The notes: generated by a model from the letters alone, not told the origin. Counted from the first letter of the stretch, positions 10,437 through 22,800 are shown. The stretch: DNA of 44,199 nt from Pigoraptor vietnamica (GCA_943704525.1 CALSCQ010001716.1:1-44199); one strand, 5' to 3'. Numbers and translations: made by a program.

Positions 10437-12852
10437 CTACTTCTTTTTCGCCGTGCCCTCGTCCTCGTCGTCGGACTGTTCGAAGATGGCGGTGGGCTGC
10501 GTCTTTTTGTATGCCGCCGTGTAAAAGGGGTTCTCGGCGACCTCTTGCGCCACGCTCAAGAAGGCCTCGCGCGGGTCCACGTCGCGCGAGAGGTCCTTTG
10601 TCACTCGCTGCATCATCACGTGGTGCGTCCACGTCGTCTCGCCCAGCCGGCCGCCGCGACCGGCGCCGGTGACGGGCACTTCGGGGCGGTGCGATTTGCG
10701 GGGGTCCTGCCTCTCCTTCTCGCGCTTGCGCTTGTTGCTCTTGGGCTTGTCCTGCGCAGAAAATCGGCAGTAAGTGGCTGCGCACGAGAGCGGACAGCGG
10801 CACGCTGCAAAGCAAGTGGGCGGTGAAAACGGACGGCGGGTGGGGCGGAGGATGATACACGTGGACGAAAGGGCCAACCCCTCAAACGCAGTGCACTTCA
10901 CCGCGGCAGTCCCACCTGGAACATCGGCAGGGCGTGCGGCGTCACAATCGGCGCGCCCACGGAGAGTTCGCCAACGTCCGCGCGCTTCTTGTGCTTGCCC
11001 GCGCATAAGAGCGCGCCCTTGTTGCTCGACGTCGGGCTGTACAGCACACGCACGCCGCCGGTCGACAGCCCAACAACTATCTGGTTGATGCGCGGGTGCC
11101 ACAGTGCGCGGACGACGCTCGCGCCCTCGTACGCAATCTCGTGCACGCGCTCGAACGTGCCCATGTCGAGAAAGACCAGGCGGCCGGTGCCCTCGCCCTT
11201 GCGCGCCGACGTCCCAGTGAAAACGTGGCGGCCGTCGGGGCTGAAACCGCAGTCCGTGACGGGGAACAGATTGTCGAGGCCGCCCGCCGCACGCAGCGGT
11301 GCCTTCATGTTGCGCACGTCCCACAGTTTGAGCGTGTCGTCACCGCCGCGCGAGAGCACGAATCGGCCGTCCCCGGAGAAGCGCACGCACGACGTCTCCG
11401 TGCCGTTGCCGTGCGCGTTGTCCACTGCGGACGCCGGCCGGCTGTACGGACCGCCCACGCGCCACAGCTGCAGCGACCCGTCCTGGCACGCCGACGCCAG
11501 CGTTGCGCCGTCCGGGGAGAACGCGAACGCAGTCACGGCGCTCTTCCGAATCCCCGCCCCGCGCGCCTTGATGACGTCGCGGTGCTTTGGAATGATGCCG
11601 GCGCGCGCCGTGGTGACGTCCCACACGCGCACGGTCCCGTCGGACGACGCGGTCGCAAAAAGCGAGCGGTTCGTCGGGTGCCACGCGGCCGCGAGGATAG
11701 CGCTCACGTGACCCTTAGTGTTGGCCATGTCCGTCATGTACATGTCGCCGCGCACCGTCTCGAGCTGCGCGTGGCCATCGCGGTCGTACGTCTTGGCCTG
11801 CGCCGCGCCCGTCGCCGCCACAAACTGGTCGCCCGTTGGACTGTAGTGCAGCGCCACCACGTGCTGCCCAGAGTACGGCTCGATGCTCCGGAACGACCGC
11901 ATGCGCACGTCCATTGTCGCAAAGTCCCACATCCGCACCTCGTAGTCGTACCCGCCGGTCAGCAGCCGCGAGCCCGACGCGTCCAGCGCCAGCGCCGACA
12001 CCGGCCGCGACCCGTGCGAGAGCGTGATCTCATGGGACACGGGTAGCATGTGGCCCGCACCCGCCTCTTCGCCGTCCACGTCGTCGTCGTCATCATCATC
12101 GCCCTCATCCTCGCTATCACTACCGCGCATCTCGGCGTCCGCATTCCCCGCCACGTGCCCCGGTGGCGGCGCAGGGCCCACGTCAGGCTCACTCGAGTCA
12201 TCCGCGGTGGGGCGCGCCGGCGGGGGCGCAGGGCCCACATCAGGCTCGCTCTCGTCGCTCTCCCCACGCGCAGCCGCAGCCGCAGCGGAGGCACGAGGAG
12301 GCGGTGGCGCGGGTCCAACGTCAGCGCCAGAGTCGTTGTCTCCGTCGTCGTCGGCGTCGCGCGCTGCAGCCGCCGCTAAGACTGCACGGCGGGCCTCGGC
12401 TATCTCGGCCTCTCGTTTGGCGCGGCCCATGGACACCTTGTTGACGCTTGCGCCTGTGACACAATGATGGCACAGCCGACGTTAGCGGGAGCCAGAAATG
12501 AGAGCATAAGCAGCGCATGACCCATGCGGACTCACCGATGCCACGCGCGGCACGCAGCCGACGGAGGTCCTCTTCGTCATCGCTGCCAAGGGCATCGTCG
12601 TCGTCCTGCAATGAGTGGGCAGGAAATGACAGATTAACGCACCTGACACAGCTCGCATACACACACACAACATACACACACACACACACACACGCAGACA
12701 CACACACAAACACACACACGCACACACACACACACGCATACACACACACACACACACATGCACATGCATACACACAGACACACACGCGCGCGCAGGCACG
12801 CACACAAAGACACAAGCGGGCATGCAAGACAAAGATACACACACGCACAAAG

Positions 12853-12883
<31 letters not shown>

Positions 12884-12994
12884 TTTGAGGATCCGGTCAG
12901 AAAGGGCAAAACACGCACACTCATACGTACACACCCACCCACACCCACAACGCAAAACACATTGCAGACTCCCTGCCATTACCTCCGCGCTCAT
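10437..12994 (-). CDS. WDR70: WD-repeat protein WDR70
   Basis: Four exons on the minus strand: 12994-12983 (only four codons, MSAE), 12605-12536, 12453-10916 and 10751-10437 (644 residues). An acidic N-terminus contains three copies of the motif DVGPAPPP, then an Asp/Glu run. At least six WD repeats follow, with motifs such as YDYEVRMWDF, SSDGTVRVWDV, CQDGSLQLWRV and GDDTLKLWDVR. The C-terminal tail (DPRKSHRPE, GAGRGGRLG, NPFYTAAYKKTQP) is characteristic of WDR70, a nuclear CRL4-associated factor linked to H2B ubiquitination and DNA-damage repair in other organisms. The first coding exon is deduced from in-frame splicing over a large CA-rich intron and is less certain than the rest. Confidence 0.93.
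12655..12890. repeat. (CA)n microsatellite block in WDR70 intron 1
   Basis: About 235 bases of nearly pure CA dinucleotide with CG and GCAT interruptions. Its open frames encode only Val-Cys or Thr-His runs and are artefacts of the repeat. Confidence 0.95.
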
Positions 12995-13086
12995 TCTCTT
13001 CTCTCTCAAGGCCAAGGGCGATCCATGATGTTCTGCTTCTTCCTTCTCTCGGCTTGAAAGACCCAGTGGCGCCAGTCAGCTGATGG

Positions 13087-13092
13087 CACGTG
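13087..13092. promoter_or_regulatory. CACGTG E-box in the WDR70 / P5C dehydrogenase divergent promoter
   Basis: A single GGCACGTGAT element lies in the 232 bases between the WDR70 start (12994) and the dehydrogenase start (13227). The same palindrome recurs in other divergent promoters of the window. Confidence 0.35.
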
Positions 13093-13226
13093 ATTACACG
13101 TTCGTGTCGTCACCCCTCTTAGCGTGGGCTTGCCCATCCGCATTTCTTGCACAACAACAACCGCACGAACGAGACGAGCACGGCAGTTCACGTCGTTCTT
13201 GCGGCTGCAGGTGCTGCTCTCACACG

Positions 13227-15698
13227 ATGCTCCGTGCACTCGCACTCCCCGCTCGCCGCCGACTCGGCGCGCGCGCGTTCGGCAGCGGCGGCGTCTTTCG
13301 CATCCCTGACATCAAGAACGAGCCCAACCTCCTCTTTCTCCGCGGGAGGTGCGTGTTCGCCTCGTTGTGTTCGCTGTTCGCTGTGTGTATGGTATGTGCG
13401 TGTGTGTGGCTGCGTTAGGGTGATGTGGCGATGTGTCAGTGACGGGCGAATGAGTGGTGTTCAGGTGTAGATTGCGTCTCTCAGTGCGTGCCATGCCGTG
13501 GTGTCGGCTGTGGATTGCGTCTCTCAGTGCGTGCCATGCCGTGGTGTCGGCTGTGGATTGCGGGTCTCAGAGCGTGCCATGCCATGACATGCAGCCCCGA
13601 GCGAGTCGCGCTCGACCGCGCTGTGAAAGAGCACCGCGAGCGCGTCGTGGACGTCCCGTGCATCGTTGGCGGCAACGAGGTGTTCACCGGAAAGTGCGTT
13701 GCCGTTGTCGCACAAGCAGCTCACACACACGCGCGCGCGCCGCACAGTCAAGCAGTCCTTGGTCGGCACACGCAGAGCCCCCCGCATTGCTCTGTTGCGC
13801 ACTCTCAAAGCAATCATCGAATGGCAATCGTCTGCTTTTGTTGGTCCACTCACACTCGTCCACTCCCGTCAGTGTGCGGCAGCAGGTCATGCCGAGCGAC
13901 CACGGCCACGTGATCGCCCGCTTCCACCTCGCTGACGAGGCCGTGCTGCAGCGGGCGATGAGGAGCGCCCTCGACGCGAAGGCCGCGTGGGAGGCGACGC
14001 CGTACGACCAGCGCGCCGCCGTGTTTCTGCGCGCCGCGGACCTCCTCAGCACCAAGTGGCGCGCGCCGGTGCTTGCGGCGACGATGCTCGGGCAGGGGAA
14101 GAACATTTACCAGGCGGAAATCGACGCGGCGGCGGAGGCCATCGACTTTTGGCGCTTCAACGTCAAGTACGCGGCCGAGATATACGCCGACCAGCCCACG
14201 GAGAACGGCGCGCGCATGTGGAACCGGCAGGAGTATCGCCCGCTGGAGGGCTTTGTCGCGGCCGTCACGCCGTTCAACTTCACGGCGATCGGCGCGAACC
14301 TCGGCACGTCGCCGGCGATTGTGGGCAACACGACGGTATGGAAGCCATCCGACACGGCGATGCTCTCGAACTACTACATTATGAAGGTGTGCTTGCGTAT
14401 ACGCGGCGTCAGAACCACGTGCGATGCCTTATAATTCCGTCTCATTCCGTCGTATTGCGCGAGCATGCGAGAACCACTCGTGTCATCATTCAAGTGACTC
14501 ACGGTCCCCTTGCTCTCGCAGATCTTGCACGAGGCCGGCCTCCCGCCGGGCATCGTCAACTTTGTGCCGGCGGACGGCCCGCTGTTCGGCCGCGCAGTGA
14601 CGTCGTCGCGTGACCTCGGCGCCCTTGCGTTCACCGGCAGCACGGCGACGTTCAAGGTGCTCTGGCGCAGCATCTCGACGAACATTGACTCGTACCGGAC
14701 GTATCCCCGCATGGTGGGCGAGTGCGGCGGCAAGAACTTCCACCTCGTGCACTCGTCGCACGGAGACGACATCGACCACATCGTGCACAGCACCGTGCGC
14801 TCGGCCTTTGAGTACTCTGGGCAGAAGTGCTCGGCGTGCTCGCGCATGTACGTCCCCGACGATCTGTGGCCGCAGATCCGCGACCGCCTTGTTGAGGAGA
14901 CGTCGCGCGTGGTCGTGGGCCAGCCGGACGACCCCAGCGTCCTCGTCAGCGCGGTCATCGACGCGCGCTCCTTTGGGAAGATCAAGGGCTACATTGACCG
15001 CGCAAAGGCGTCGCGCGACGTCAAGCTGATAGCCGGCGGGAAGTGCGACGACAGGTGTGTGGTGGCACCTGTTATTTGCTCCCGCAGCCCCATTGGTGCG
15101 CGTGTGCGTGACAGTGTTCCTTCGCGTCTTGCAGCAAGGGCTACTTTGTCCACCCGACCATCTTCGAGGTGTCGGACCCGCAGCACGAGCTGCTGCGCGA
15201 GGAAATCTTCGGGCCTGTGCTCTCGGTCCACGTGTTCCCCAAGGCCAAGTACGACGACATCACGCGCATGATTGCCGACACGTCCCAGTATGCGCTCACG
15301 GGCGCGTTCTTTGCGCGCGACAGGTGTGTCTCTTTGCGCCCTTGCGTGCGCTCGCCCTCCCACTTTGCTGACGCCTGTTCGATGCGTGCAGGTATACCAT
15401 TATGCGCACGGCGAATGCTCTCCGGCACGCGTGCGGCAACCTGTACATCAACGACAAGTCGACGGGCTCTGTTGTCGGCCAGCAGCCGTTCGGTGGCGCA
15501 CGTCTGTCAGGTGGGCTCAAACCGCACGTTACAAAGTCGCACAAGAGTAGGAGCGATGAGTTCTCATGGCGCTCGTTCGCAGGCACGAACGACAAGGCCG
15601 GTGCGGCGCAGTTCATGCAGCGCTTCATGTCGGCGCTGGCCATCAAGGAGAACTTTGTGCCGCTGTCCGACTGGCGGTACCCTTACATGAAGGAGTAG
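13227..15698 (+). CDS. ALDH4A1: Mitochondrial delta-1-pyrroline-5-carboxylate dehydrogenase (ALDH4 family)
   Basis: Seven exons: 13227-13348, 13595-13693, 13873-14386, 14522-15054, 15135-15323, 15392-15510 and 15583-15698 (563 residues). The start MLRALALPARRRLGARAF is a mitochondrial presequence. Family features are VTPFNFTAIGANL (cofactor region), VWKPSDTAMLSNY, the general-base Glu in VGECGGKNFH and the catalytic Cys in SGQKCSACSRMY. QPFGGARLSG and the tail LSDWRYPYMKE are typical of P5C dehydrogenase. It oxidises P5C/glutamate semialdehyde to glutamate with NAD+, the last step of proline breakdown. The junction before exon 3 was placed to give TGNVRQQV, which fits the family. The next gene runs in the same direction. 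Confidence 0.95.
13470..13594 (+). repeat. 43-base tandem repeat at the end of P5C dehydrogenase intron 1
   Basis: Two identical 43-base copies (13470-13512 and 13513-13555) are followed by a 39-base diverged third copy. The third copy ends exactly at the exon 2 acceptor (ATGCAG, 13594). Each unit includes an acceptor-like TCTCAG. Confidence 0.9.
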
Positions 15699-16034
15699 CC
15701 TGCGGTGGTGCAGTGGCCTGTCAGTGGGATATCGCGAATGAAACATCAGTGGAGCCGAGCAGGGCGGTGTCCAGGTGTGAAACAGTCCGGACACGCGCTT
15801 AATTGTGATGACCCACGTGACCTGGCACGAGGACACGTACGTGGCTTCCGAGAGCACCGACTGTCGTTTGCAGTGAAATGCCGTGCGAAAGCAAAACGCC
15901 GCCGACGCCCGCACTGGCGTCCTACGCGCATTGCAGTCACAAGGCGCATTCGCACTCCAGCACGTGCTCTCAGCCCCTGCCCTTTGATCGAAGCGACTCA
16001 CACACCGCCACTCAAGCCGCACGGCAGCGTCGCC
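15699..16034. other. Spacer between P5C dehydrogenase and sphingosine kinase; no gene seen
   Basis: This carries the 3' UTR of one gene and the promoter of the next. One CACGTG lies near 15813. No other signal is seen. Confidence 0.5.
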
Positions 16035-18084
16035 ATGGCGTGCGAGGCGGCCACGTGCGTTCCGTTCGTGTCGAAAGACACGGGTGCCGAGGGCCCTGCG
16101 GCAGAGACCCCCGCGGACTCGGCGCGCGCGGCCTTGCTCACCGGCGACCTTGTGCATGAGGACAAGAAGCACACGGTCACGCTCACGCAGGCGTCCCTCA
16201 GCGCCGCGTGCGCCGCCCGGCAGAAGTGTGGGTTGGGTGTTTTCATGCAGCGGCTGCGGTGACAACTCCCCGTCGCTATGTGTCCCTCTTCTTCGGGCAC
16301 TTACGCTGCGATCCTTTTTTTCAGCGTTCGAGGTTGACTTGGACGACGTGTACGGCGTACAGCCCCACCCGAAGCAGGCCGCCGCATTCGTCGTCTATTC
16401 GATGCCGCTGAAGCGCCGCACGCGCTTTGAGCGCAGCAAGAAGACGCACACCTTTGTGTGCGACAGTGCGGCGACGGCCTCTCAGTGGATCGCAGCCATA
16501 CGCGCAGTGCTCGCGGGCGTCCCTGTCGGCAGTGAGTTGGGAGTGTTGTGCGCATATCCTCTGAACTTCTCTTTGCGGGACTTTCCATGTGCGCCTGCAC
16601 ACTACACTTGCACTTGACTCTTGGCAATAAGCCTTCCCTTCATCCACGAGTGCGTGCGCGCTGATGCGCTCGGCCGCCCGCAGCGCAACCCATTCCGCAG
16701 CGCCGCATCTACGTCATCATCAACCCCGTCGGCGGAACGCGCACGGCCAAGAGCATCTACGAGAAGCAGGTCGCCCCGCTCTTCGCCATTGCCAACGTGT
16801 GCGCCACAGTGAAGTGTGGGTGCAATTCGCTGCGCCTATTTAACTCGACTGTTGTGCGTGCGTGCGTGCGTGCGTGCGTGTGCTGACGGCCGTTCGCCGC
16901 AGTCACCGAGCGCTCGCTGCACGCGACTGAGCTGACGCGCGACCTCAATCTCTCCGAATACGACGCGATTGCGACGGTGAGCGGCGACGGCCTTTTGCAC
17001 GAGGCAATCAACGGTCTCTTCCTGCGCAGCGACTGGCACGCGGCCCTCAGGACGCCCGTCGGCATCATCCCCGCGGGTGCGTTGCGTTGATTCGTCACTT
17101 GCAACACACTGCGTCAGGAGGAGTTGATAGTTGCTGGGCCACGGCCATAACTGACACTGGGCGCGCGCAGGTTCCGGAAATGGCCTCGGCCGCTCCGTGG
17201 AGACGCCCGAGCCGGCGCTTGCTGCCTTCAGTGTTATCAAGGGTGCGTAAGTAGATTGTGCACAAGCGCGCATGCTTGCGTCACAACGATCGTGCTGAAC
17301 TGGTGCCCGTTTCACTCCGGCGTGTCGCGCAGGCCACACGCGGCCGTTCGACATCATGTCCACGTCACAGGCCGGCGAGGTCAAGTACGGCCACCTCTGC
17401 TTCTACTGGGGCATCTTCGCAGACGTTGACATTGAGAGCGAGAAGTACCGGTGGGCCGGCCCCGCGCGCTTCACCTTCAGCGCGCTCGCACGCATGTCCA
17501 CCATCCGGAAGTACCGCGGGAAGCTCTCGTACTTGCCGTGGCGCCAGGCCGCCGCCGAGGGAGACATTCCGGCTTACGACGGCGAACGGCCCCCCTCGCC
17601 CGCCGTGCTGCCCGGCCAGCCGCTGCCGGAGGGATGGGAGACGATCGAGACAGAGTTTGTGTCGATTGTGGGGATGAACGCTGGGTGGGCGGCCAAGGAC
17701 CTCTTTGTTGCGCCCTACAGCCACATACACGACGGCGCGATCGACATCACGTACGTGCGCGCGGACGAGGCGACGTCGTCCAAGCTGCTGTCGATGTTCC
17801 TCGAGGGCGAGTCGGGCGAGATGAGCAAGCACCCGATTGTGCACTATCTCAAGGTGCGCGCGTTTGTGCTCGAGCCACTCTGCACGCCCCCGGGCATCCT
17901 CGACCTCGACGGCGAGCGCATCCGCGACGACGCCATCGCGATCGAGTCGCACCGCGGCCTCGCCCGCATTCTGTGTCCCAAGCGGCTCAACCTCCCCGTG
18001 CACCCCGTCCCTGAAGCCATGGCCCGCGTCAAGGACGTGGAGCCCATCACGGCAAAGGCGGCAGAGCCCGACGCCGGGCGATGA
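16035..18084 (+). CDS. Sphingosine kinase-like lipid kinase (DAGK catalytic fold)
   Basis: Six exons: 16035-16227, 16325-16531, 16684-16815, 16903-17076, 17171-17242 and 17333-18084 (509 residues). The N-terminal part (DLDDVYGVQP, then an ERSKKTHTFVC strand) resembles the PH-like region that precedes the catalytic core in sphingosine and ceramide kinases. Catalytic motifs are IYVIINPVGGTRTAKSIYE (nucleotide loop), VSGDGLLHEAINGL and PAGSGNGLGRSV. The C-terminal half has DAPYSHIHDGAIDITYVR-like strands (here VAPYSHIHDGAIDI). The enzyme is predicted to phosphorylate sphingosine to sphingosine-1-phosphate. Ceramide kinase is the main alternative, since the substrate loop cannot be judged by eye. 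Confidence 0.9.
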
Positions 18085-18196
18085 ACTAAACAGCCGCTCA
18101 AAACTACCGTTGCGTGCGACACGTCGCATGCATGCTGCCCTTCGTGAATACCCTTATCTCATTGATATGTACAGTGGAAGCGCTGCGCACGCCGCG

Positions 18197-19512
18197 TCAG
18201 ATGAGCGTGCCGTCCTCGCCCTGCACGAGGCGGCTCTTGAAGCGCCAGAGGTCGCAGAAGGTGATCTCGACGCCCTTGAGCCGCTTGGACGCCATGAGCT
18301 CAATCTCTTTGGCGAGGAGCTCCTGCACCGTCCCCTCCGTGTCGATGTAGTGGCAGCCCGTGCTCGCAAAGTGGCAGCTGATCGCCTTGCGGTAGCCTGC
18401 AGCGGGCAAGACGGTGTGAGCAAGCGAAATGCGGACCTCAGCGACAGGCGGGGTCATTCGGACACACACCCTGCGTGCGGTTCTCGCCGGACCCGTGGAT
18501 GAGGATCGGGTGGAAGAAGACGGTGTCTCCGGGCTCCATCTCGAGGTGGAGCATGGGCATCGCGGGGTCAAAGTGCTTGATGCCGTGGTAGGCCTTGTTG
18601 ACGCCGCCCTCCCACTCGGGGTACCCGTGCTCAAGCAGCTCGCCGCGGTGCGTCCCCGGCGCAACCACGAGGCACCCGTTCTGCCGCGTCACCCGCTCCA
18701 TCGCCGTCCACGACGCCACGATGCGGTCCGCCGGCCTGCGTGTGCGCTGCGTAAGCCGACTGCCGTGTTGCAGTTTCACGGGCACCCCCTGCAGCCAACC
18801 CACCGGAAGGGAAAGTAGAGAAGGTCCTGGTGCATGGGGTGGCGCGAGGTCGGCCCCGTGTTCGGCGGCTTGTTGATGAGCATCGTGTGCACCGAGCGAA
18901 TCGACGGCCCCGTGAACGCCTGCACGTAGCGGAGGAGGCCCGGGTGCTTGCAGTACTCGAAGAGTATCTCGTCGTCCTGAAAGTCCTGCACCTTCGTGAT
19001 CACGCTCTCGCCCTTCCCGCCGCGCTTGGCCACCGCAATGTCCCGCATCACCGTCATGGTCGACGGCACCTCCGCTTCCTCGTTGCACAGCTGCGAGCAA
19101 ATGGGTCAGTGGCGTCGTTGGCGGGAGTGCTGCGCAGGCGCGCAATATCTACCTTGACAAAGTGCGCCTTCCAGCGCTCAAGCAGCTCCGGCTCGATGAG
19201 GCGCTTGATCACCACGAACCTGCACAGCGAGAGTCAGGTGATGCACACGATTTTCGCGGTGCATCCACGGGACGTACCCATTCTCCTCGTAGAATCGGCG
19301 CTGTTCCTCCGAGAGGGCGCCGCAGGACTCGTCCACGGTGTACCGGTACTTGGACCCCGCGGCAACGTTCTCCGTGCGCACCCTGAAACAAGCACAATGA
19401 CATTAGCCCCGTCGTTGTTGCACACGTTCAGATGTTGCGCATACCCTCGCACTGGGAAGAGGTGGTTGCGGGTGCGCGCAAGGCGGCGCTGGGCGCGCAG
19501 GTCGGCGTCCAT
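18197..19512 (-). CDS. PHYH: Phytanoyl-CoA dioxygenase (PhyH family) with an N-terminal PTS2 signal
   Basis: Six exons on the minus strand: 19512-19445, 19382-19278, 19219-19153, 19090-18804, 18735-18470 and 18396-18197 (330 residues). The Fe(II) ligands are in [12 protein letters not shown] (HxD) and in the His of [11 protein letters not shown], whose Arg would bind 2-oxoglutarate. [22 protein letters not shown] is the family hallmark. Residues 10-18, RLARTRNHL, fit the PTS2 consensus (R/K)(L/V/I)X5(H/Q)(L/A), as in human phytanoyl-CoA hydroxylase. The enzyme alpha-hydroxylates phytanoyl-CoA so that this branched fatty acid can be alpha-oxidised in peroxisomes. Its stop is 112 bases from the sphingosine kinase stop (convergent). 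Confidence 0.93.
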
Positions 19513-19848
19513 TGTGAAATGGCGAGTCGGGAGTGGTTAACTGTGTTACAAAGCCGTTGCGTGTGTCCTTCGTTGCAAGAGAGTGTTTCGCGCAAACACA
19601 AAATCTCGCAGATTGGGAGGGCGGCCGAGTGAGAAATGTATGGAAGTGCGCAGCGCGGCGGAGCACTCAACAGCGGCAGCCAATCAGAAAGCCTCCGCCG
19701 CCATCACGTGAGAGACTTTGAACTCACGTGTTATCACGTGATACTGGGCGCGCGAACGGCAGCACGGCGTTTGAAAGTGCCGCAGTGCGAGCCAACACAT
19801 CATGCATTCTATTTATTCAACGGCTTTTTGCCGCTCAACTGCACCGCA
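19513..19848. promoter_or_regulatory. Divergent promoter with three E-boxes and a CCAAT box
   Basis: Between the PHYH and coiled-coil genes lie CCAAT at 19680-19684 and CACGTG at 19705-19710, 19725-19730 and 19735-19740, the last as ATCACGTGAT. The sequence TATTTATT at 19810 could serve as a TATA element about 40 bases before the coiled-coil start. E-box clustering within 36 bases is the densest in the window. Confidence 0.55.
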
Positions 19849-22800
19849 ATGGCGTCCTCGGGGGAGGAGGAAGGCGACAGTGACGTCTCTTCTGCGTTCG
19901 GCGAGAGCGTGGAAATTCGCACGCCGTCGCTGCTGTCGACGCTCACTCCCACCGCCTCGGCGCACTCGGGGGATGCGACCGAAGACTGGGGCGACGTGCG
20001 CCAGTCGCTTCACGTGTCTGCTTATCTCGATGCCCTCTCGTCAACCGCTGGTTCGACAGCGCACAGGGAGGAGACCGCAGGCCCCAGAGATTCGCCGCTG
20101 CGACCCCCCGTTTCGCCTTACTCGGCTGGCGAGGGCGAATCGCTTGCAGCGAGCACGCACGAGGCCACAACGATGCCCGCGACTCCAGAGAAGAGCGAGA
20201 TCCGACCAATGTCTCCCGTAAAGTCGCAGGGCGGCCTCACGCCGGCACATTCCACGCCCGAATGGACGCCTGGCGACTGGGACGCAGGAGACGCGGCCAC
20301 GCACGGCATCGAACTGCGTGGGCCGGACTCGTACAGCAGCGACGATGCGTCCTGGAGCCCGAGTGCAACTGAGGCGTACGACTCGGCCGCGCTCTTGTCG
20401 TACGACGCGACGCCGCAGAGCACAGCGCCCCTCGGCGAGCACGGTAAGCCCCATCGGCGAGAGGACAGGGGCGCCGGGCCGGCCTCGCTCCGGGGATCTC
20501 GCGCTAGCGAAACGCACGGAACGTCTCCGCGCCGGCACGCGGACAGGTCGCAGCAGACGTCACGCGCACCCAGTGCGGCTGCCTCCGTGGCGAGAACCAG
20601 TGACAGACCCAGCCCCACCTCCCCACGGCACGCCAGCCGCTCCCAGCAGACTTCGCGTGCAGGCGCCCTTGCGTCCCCTGCCGCAAGCATTCGTGGACAT
20701 CCGGGCCCACAAGGCGCGCACAGCCCGTCGCGTGCCAGTTGGCCACGCGGATCTGGCGCAGACGATGCAGAAGCACCCACGCCGGCACGCCCGCGGAGCG
20801 CTCTTTCGGTCACGTGGTCGAGGGACCTGCGACAGGCGGCGCCAACGTCGAATATTGTTGCGCCCCCAACGACGTCCCACGACCAGCGACCACCGTCCTC
20901 TCACTCGGCGCACGACACTCCAGGACGAGCCTCCCGCGCGCAGTCGCTGTCGGCATCCACGGAGTTTGGCGACAGCGCAACCAATCGCCTCGAGGAATAC
21001 GCATTTGTGCTCCGGCGAGAGATGCGGGAGCGTGACGAGGAGCGCGCCCGGTTTGCTTCCAACGAGCGGCGCATGGCGGACGAAATTGCGGCCCTGCGAG
21101 CGCGCCTTGCCGATGCCGAAGCGCGGAGCGCCAGAGCCGCGCAAGAGCGCACCGCAACGGCCCACGCCTCCGAAGCCTCGCTGGCCACGCGGGAGGCGCT
21201 TACTCGACGGCTGGAGGCGGCCGAAGGGGAGGTGCGTCGGCTGCGCGCGTACATCGGGCGGGAGTTGCCCGGCATGGCATTGAGCGGGAATGCAGCGCGC
21301 GAGGCAGAGGCGCGCCTCCGTTCCGAGCTGGACGCGGCGCGTGCTGACTTGGCGGAGGCGCGTGAGAGCGGGCGGCTTTTGACGATTCGCATTGGTGCGC
21401 TTGAAGAAATTGCGCGGACCAGCGAGCGCGCCGTCGCCCGCGTGCTCGCGAGGGACGGCGTGGCCGGTGCGGCGCAGGACCCGGATGCCGCGGGCGTGCT
21501 GCTCGGGCGCTGGCGGCAACGCGTCTATGAGCTACTCGTGGCCCGGCGCATCGCAGAGGCGGAAAGTGCGCAGCGATTGGCCCAAAAGTGCGGCGAAATC
21601 GACGAACTGCGGCGGGCGGCCGAACAGGCGACCGAGCGCGCGCGCCTGGCCGAGAGTGCTGCGGACGATGCCCGCGCCCAGCGGCAGCTCGCTGAAGCCG
21701 CAGTCGCAGCCGAGCGACGCCGTGCCGATGCGCTGTTGCGGGAGCGCGATGCCGCGCAGGCGCTTGTGTCTTTGGCGACGGAGGAACGCGCGCGCACGCG
21801 TGCAACCGTGTCCGCGGCCATTGGATCCATGCGCGCTCTCTATGAGGGTGCGTGTGGGGCGCTGCGCGCGGCGGATGTGCAAGTGCACCGGCTCGCCTTC
21901 GCCTCCGAACGCCTTGGCGTTGCAGGGGATCTCGTCGCTCGAAAGCTACGCCCGCCGCCGCCGTGCACGGACCGTGGCACCATGACGGGCGAGGGAGGGC
22001 CTGCGCCGCACGAGTGGCTGCTAGCGTGCCCCAACGACGCGCCTCTGGTGGGCGCACTCCGCGAAGAAATCGCGCGGCTGTCCGCCGAGCGCGGGGAGCT
22101 TGTGCGCGAGCTGCGCGCGCAAGGCGAGGCACAGGCCGCGGGAATCGAAAGTGTGGTGGCGCCTCTCCGCGAACAGCTGGCCGCGCTCTCGGAACAGGCT
22201 GAGCAGGCGAAGACGGCTCTGCGAGACGTGGAGAACCAGCTGCGGGCGGTGAGCTTACTGACCGTCGCTGTGGGTCCGTGTGCATGGCGCTGCGTTCATA
22301 AGTGTTAATGGAAATTGTTTTTTTTTTTGTAGGCGCGCAATGCCCACACGGAAGAGCTTGTTCGGTTGACGACCGAACGCGAATCGGCGGTGGCAAGTGC
22401 CGTGCGCGTCGAGCGGGAGGCTTGGGCCCAGCGGTGCGACGCTGCCGCTGCTGAGGCAGACGATTTGCGCCGGCAGTTGGCCAAGGCTTCGGCGTCTCTG
22501 TCGCAGGTGGGCCGTTTGATCTGAGGCTGTTTCAATGCACCGCAGCTGCGTCTGTTTGCGATCTGCGTATCTGTGTGTGTGATAGTGCGTGACTGCGTGC
22601 CTGCGCGTGCTGATCAGAGCGCGGCTGCGCAGCTCGAGCGTCACGTGGCGCGCCAGAAGCACCGCCAAGATGAGACGGACGCCGCGTCCGTTGCTGAGCT
22701 GCGAAACAAAGTCGATGAGCTCGAGCGCACCCTTCGGAGCACCGCCGCCGAACGCAACGCCCTGATGGTGGGTACCGCACACGACGCTGCCGCTCTCTCA

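Noticed and set aside
12482-13015. Cys/Val-rich frames in the CA repeat of WDR70 intron 1
   Set aside because: They are translations of a dinucleotide repeat.
17350-18130. 254-codon minus-strand frame opposite the last sphingosine kinase exon
   Set aside because: It is an antisense shadow; the plus strand carries the conserved lipid kinase sequence.
21200-22396. 398-codon minus-strand frame opposite the coiled-coil gene
   Set aside because: It is Arg/Pro/Ala-rich, has no domain and runs through the plus-strand exon and intron without respect for splice sites.
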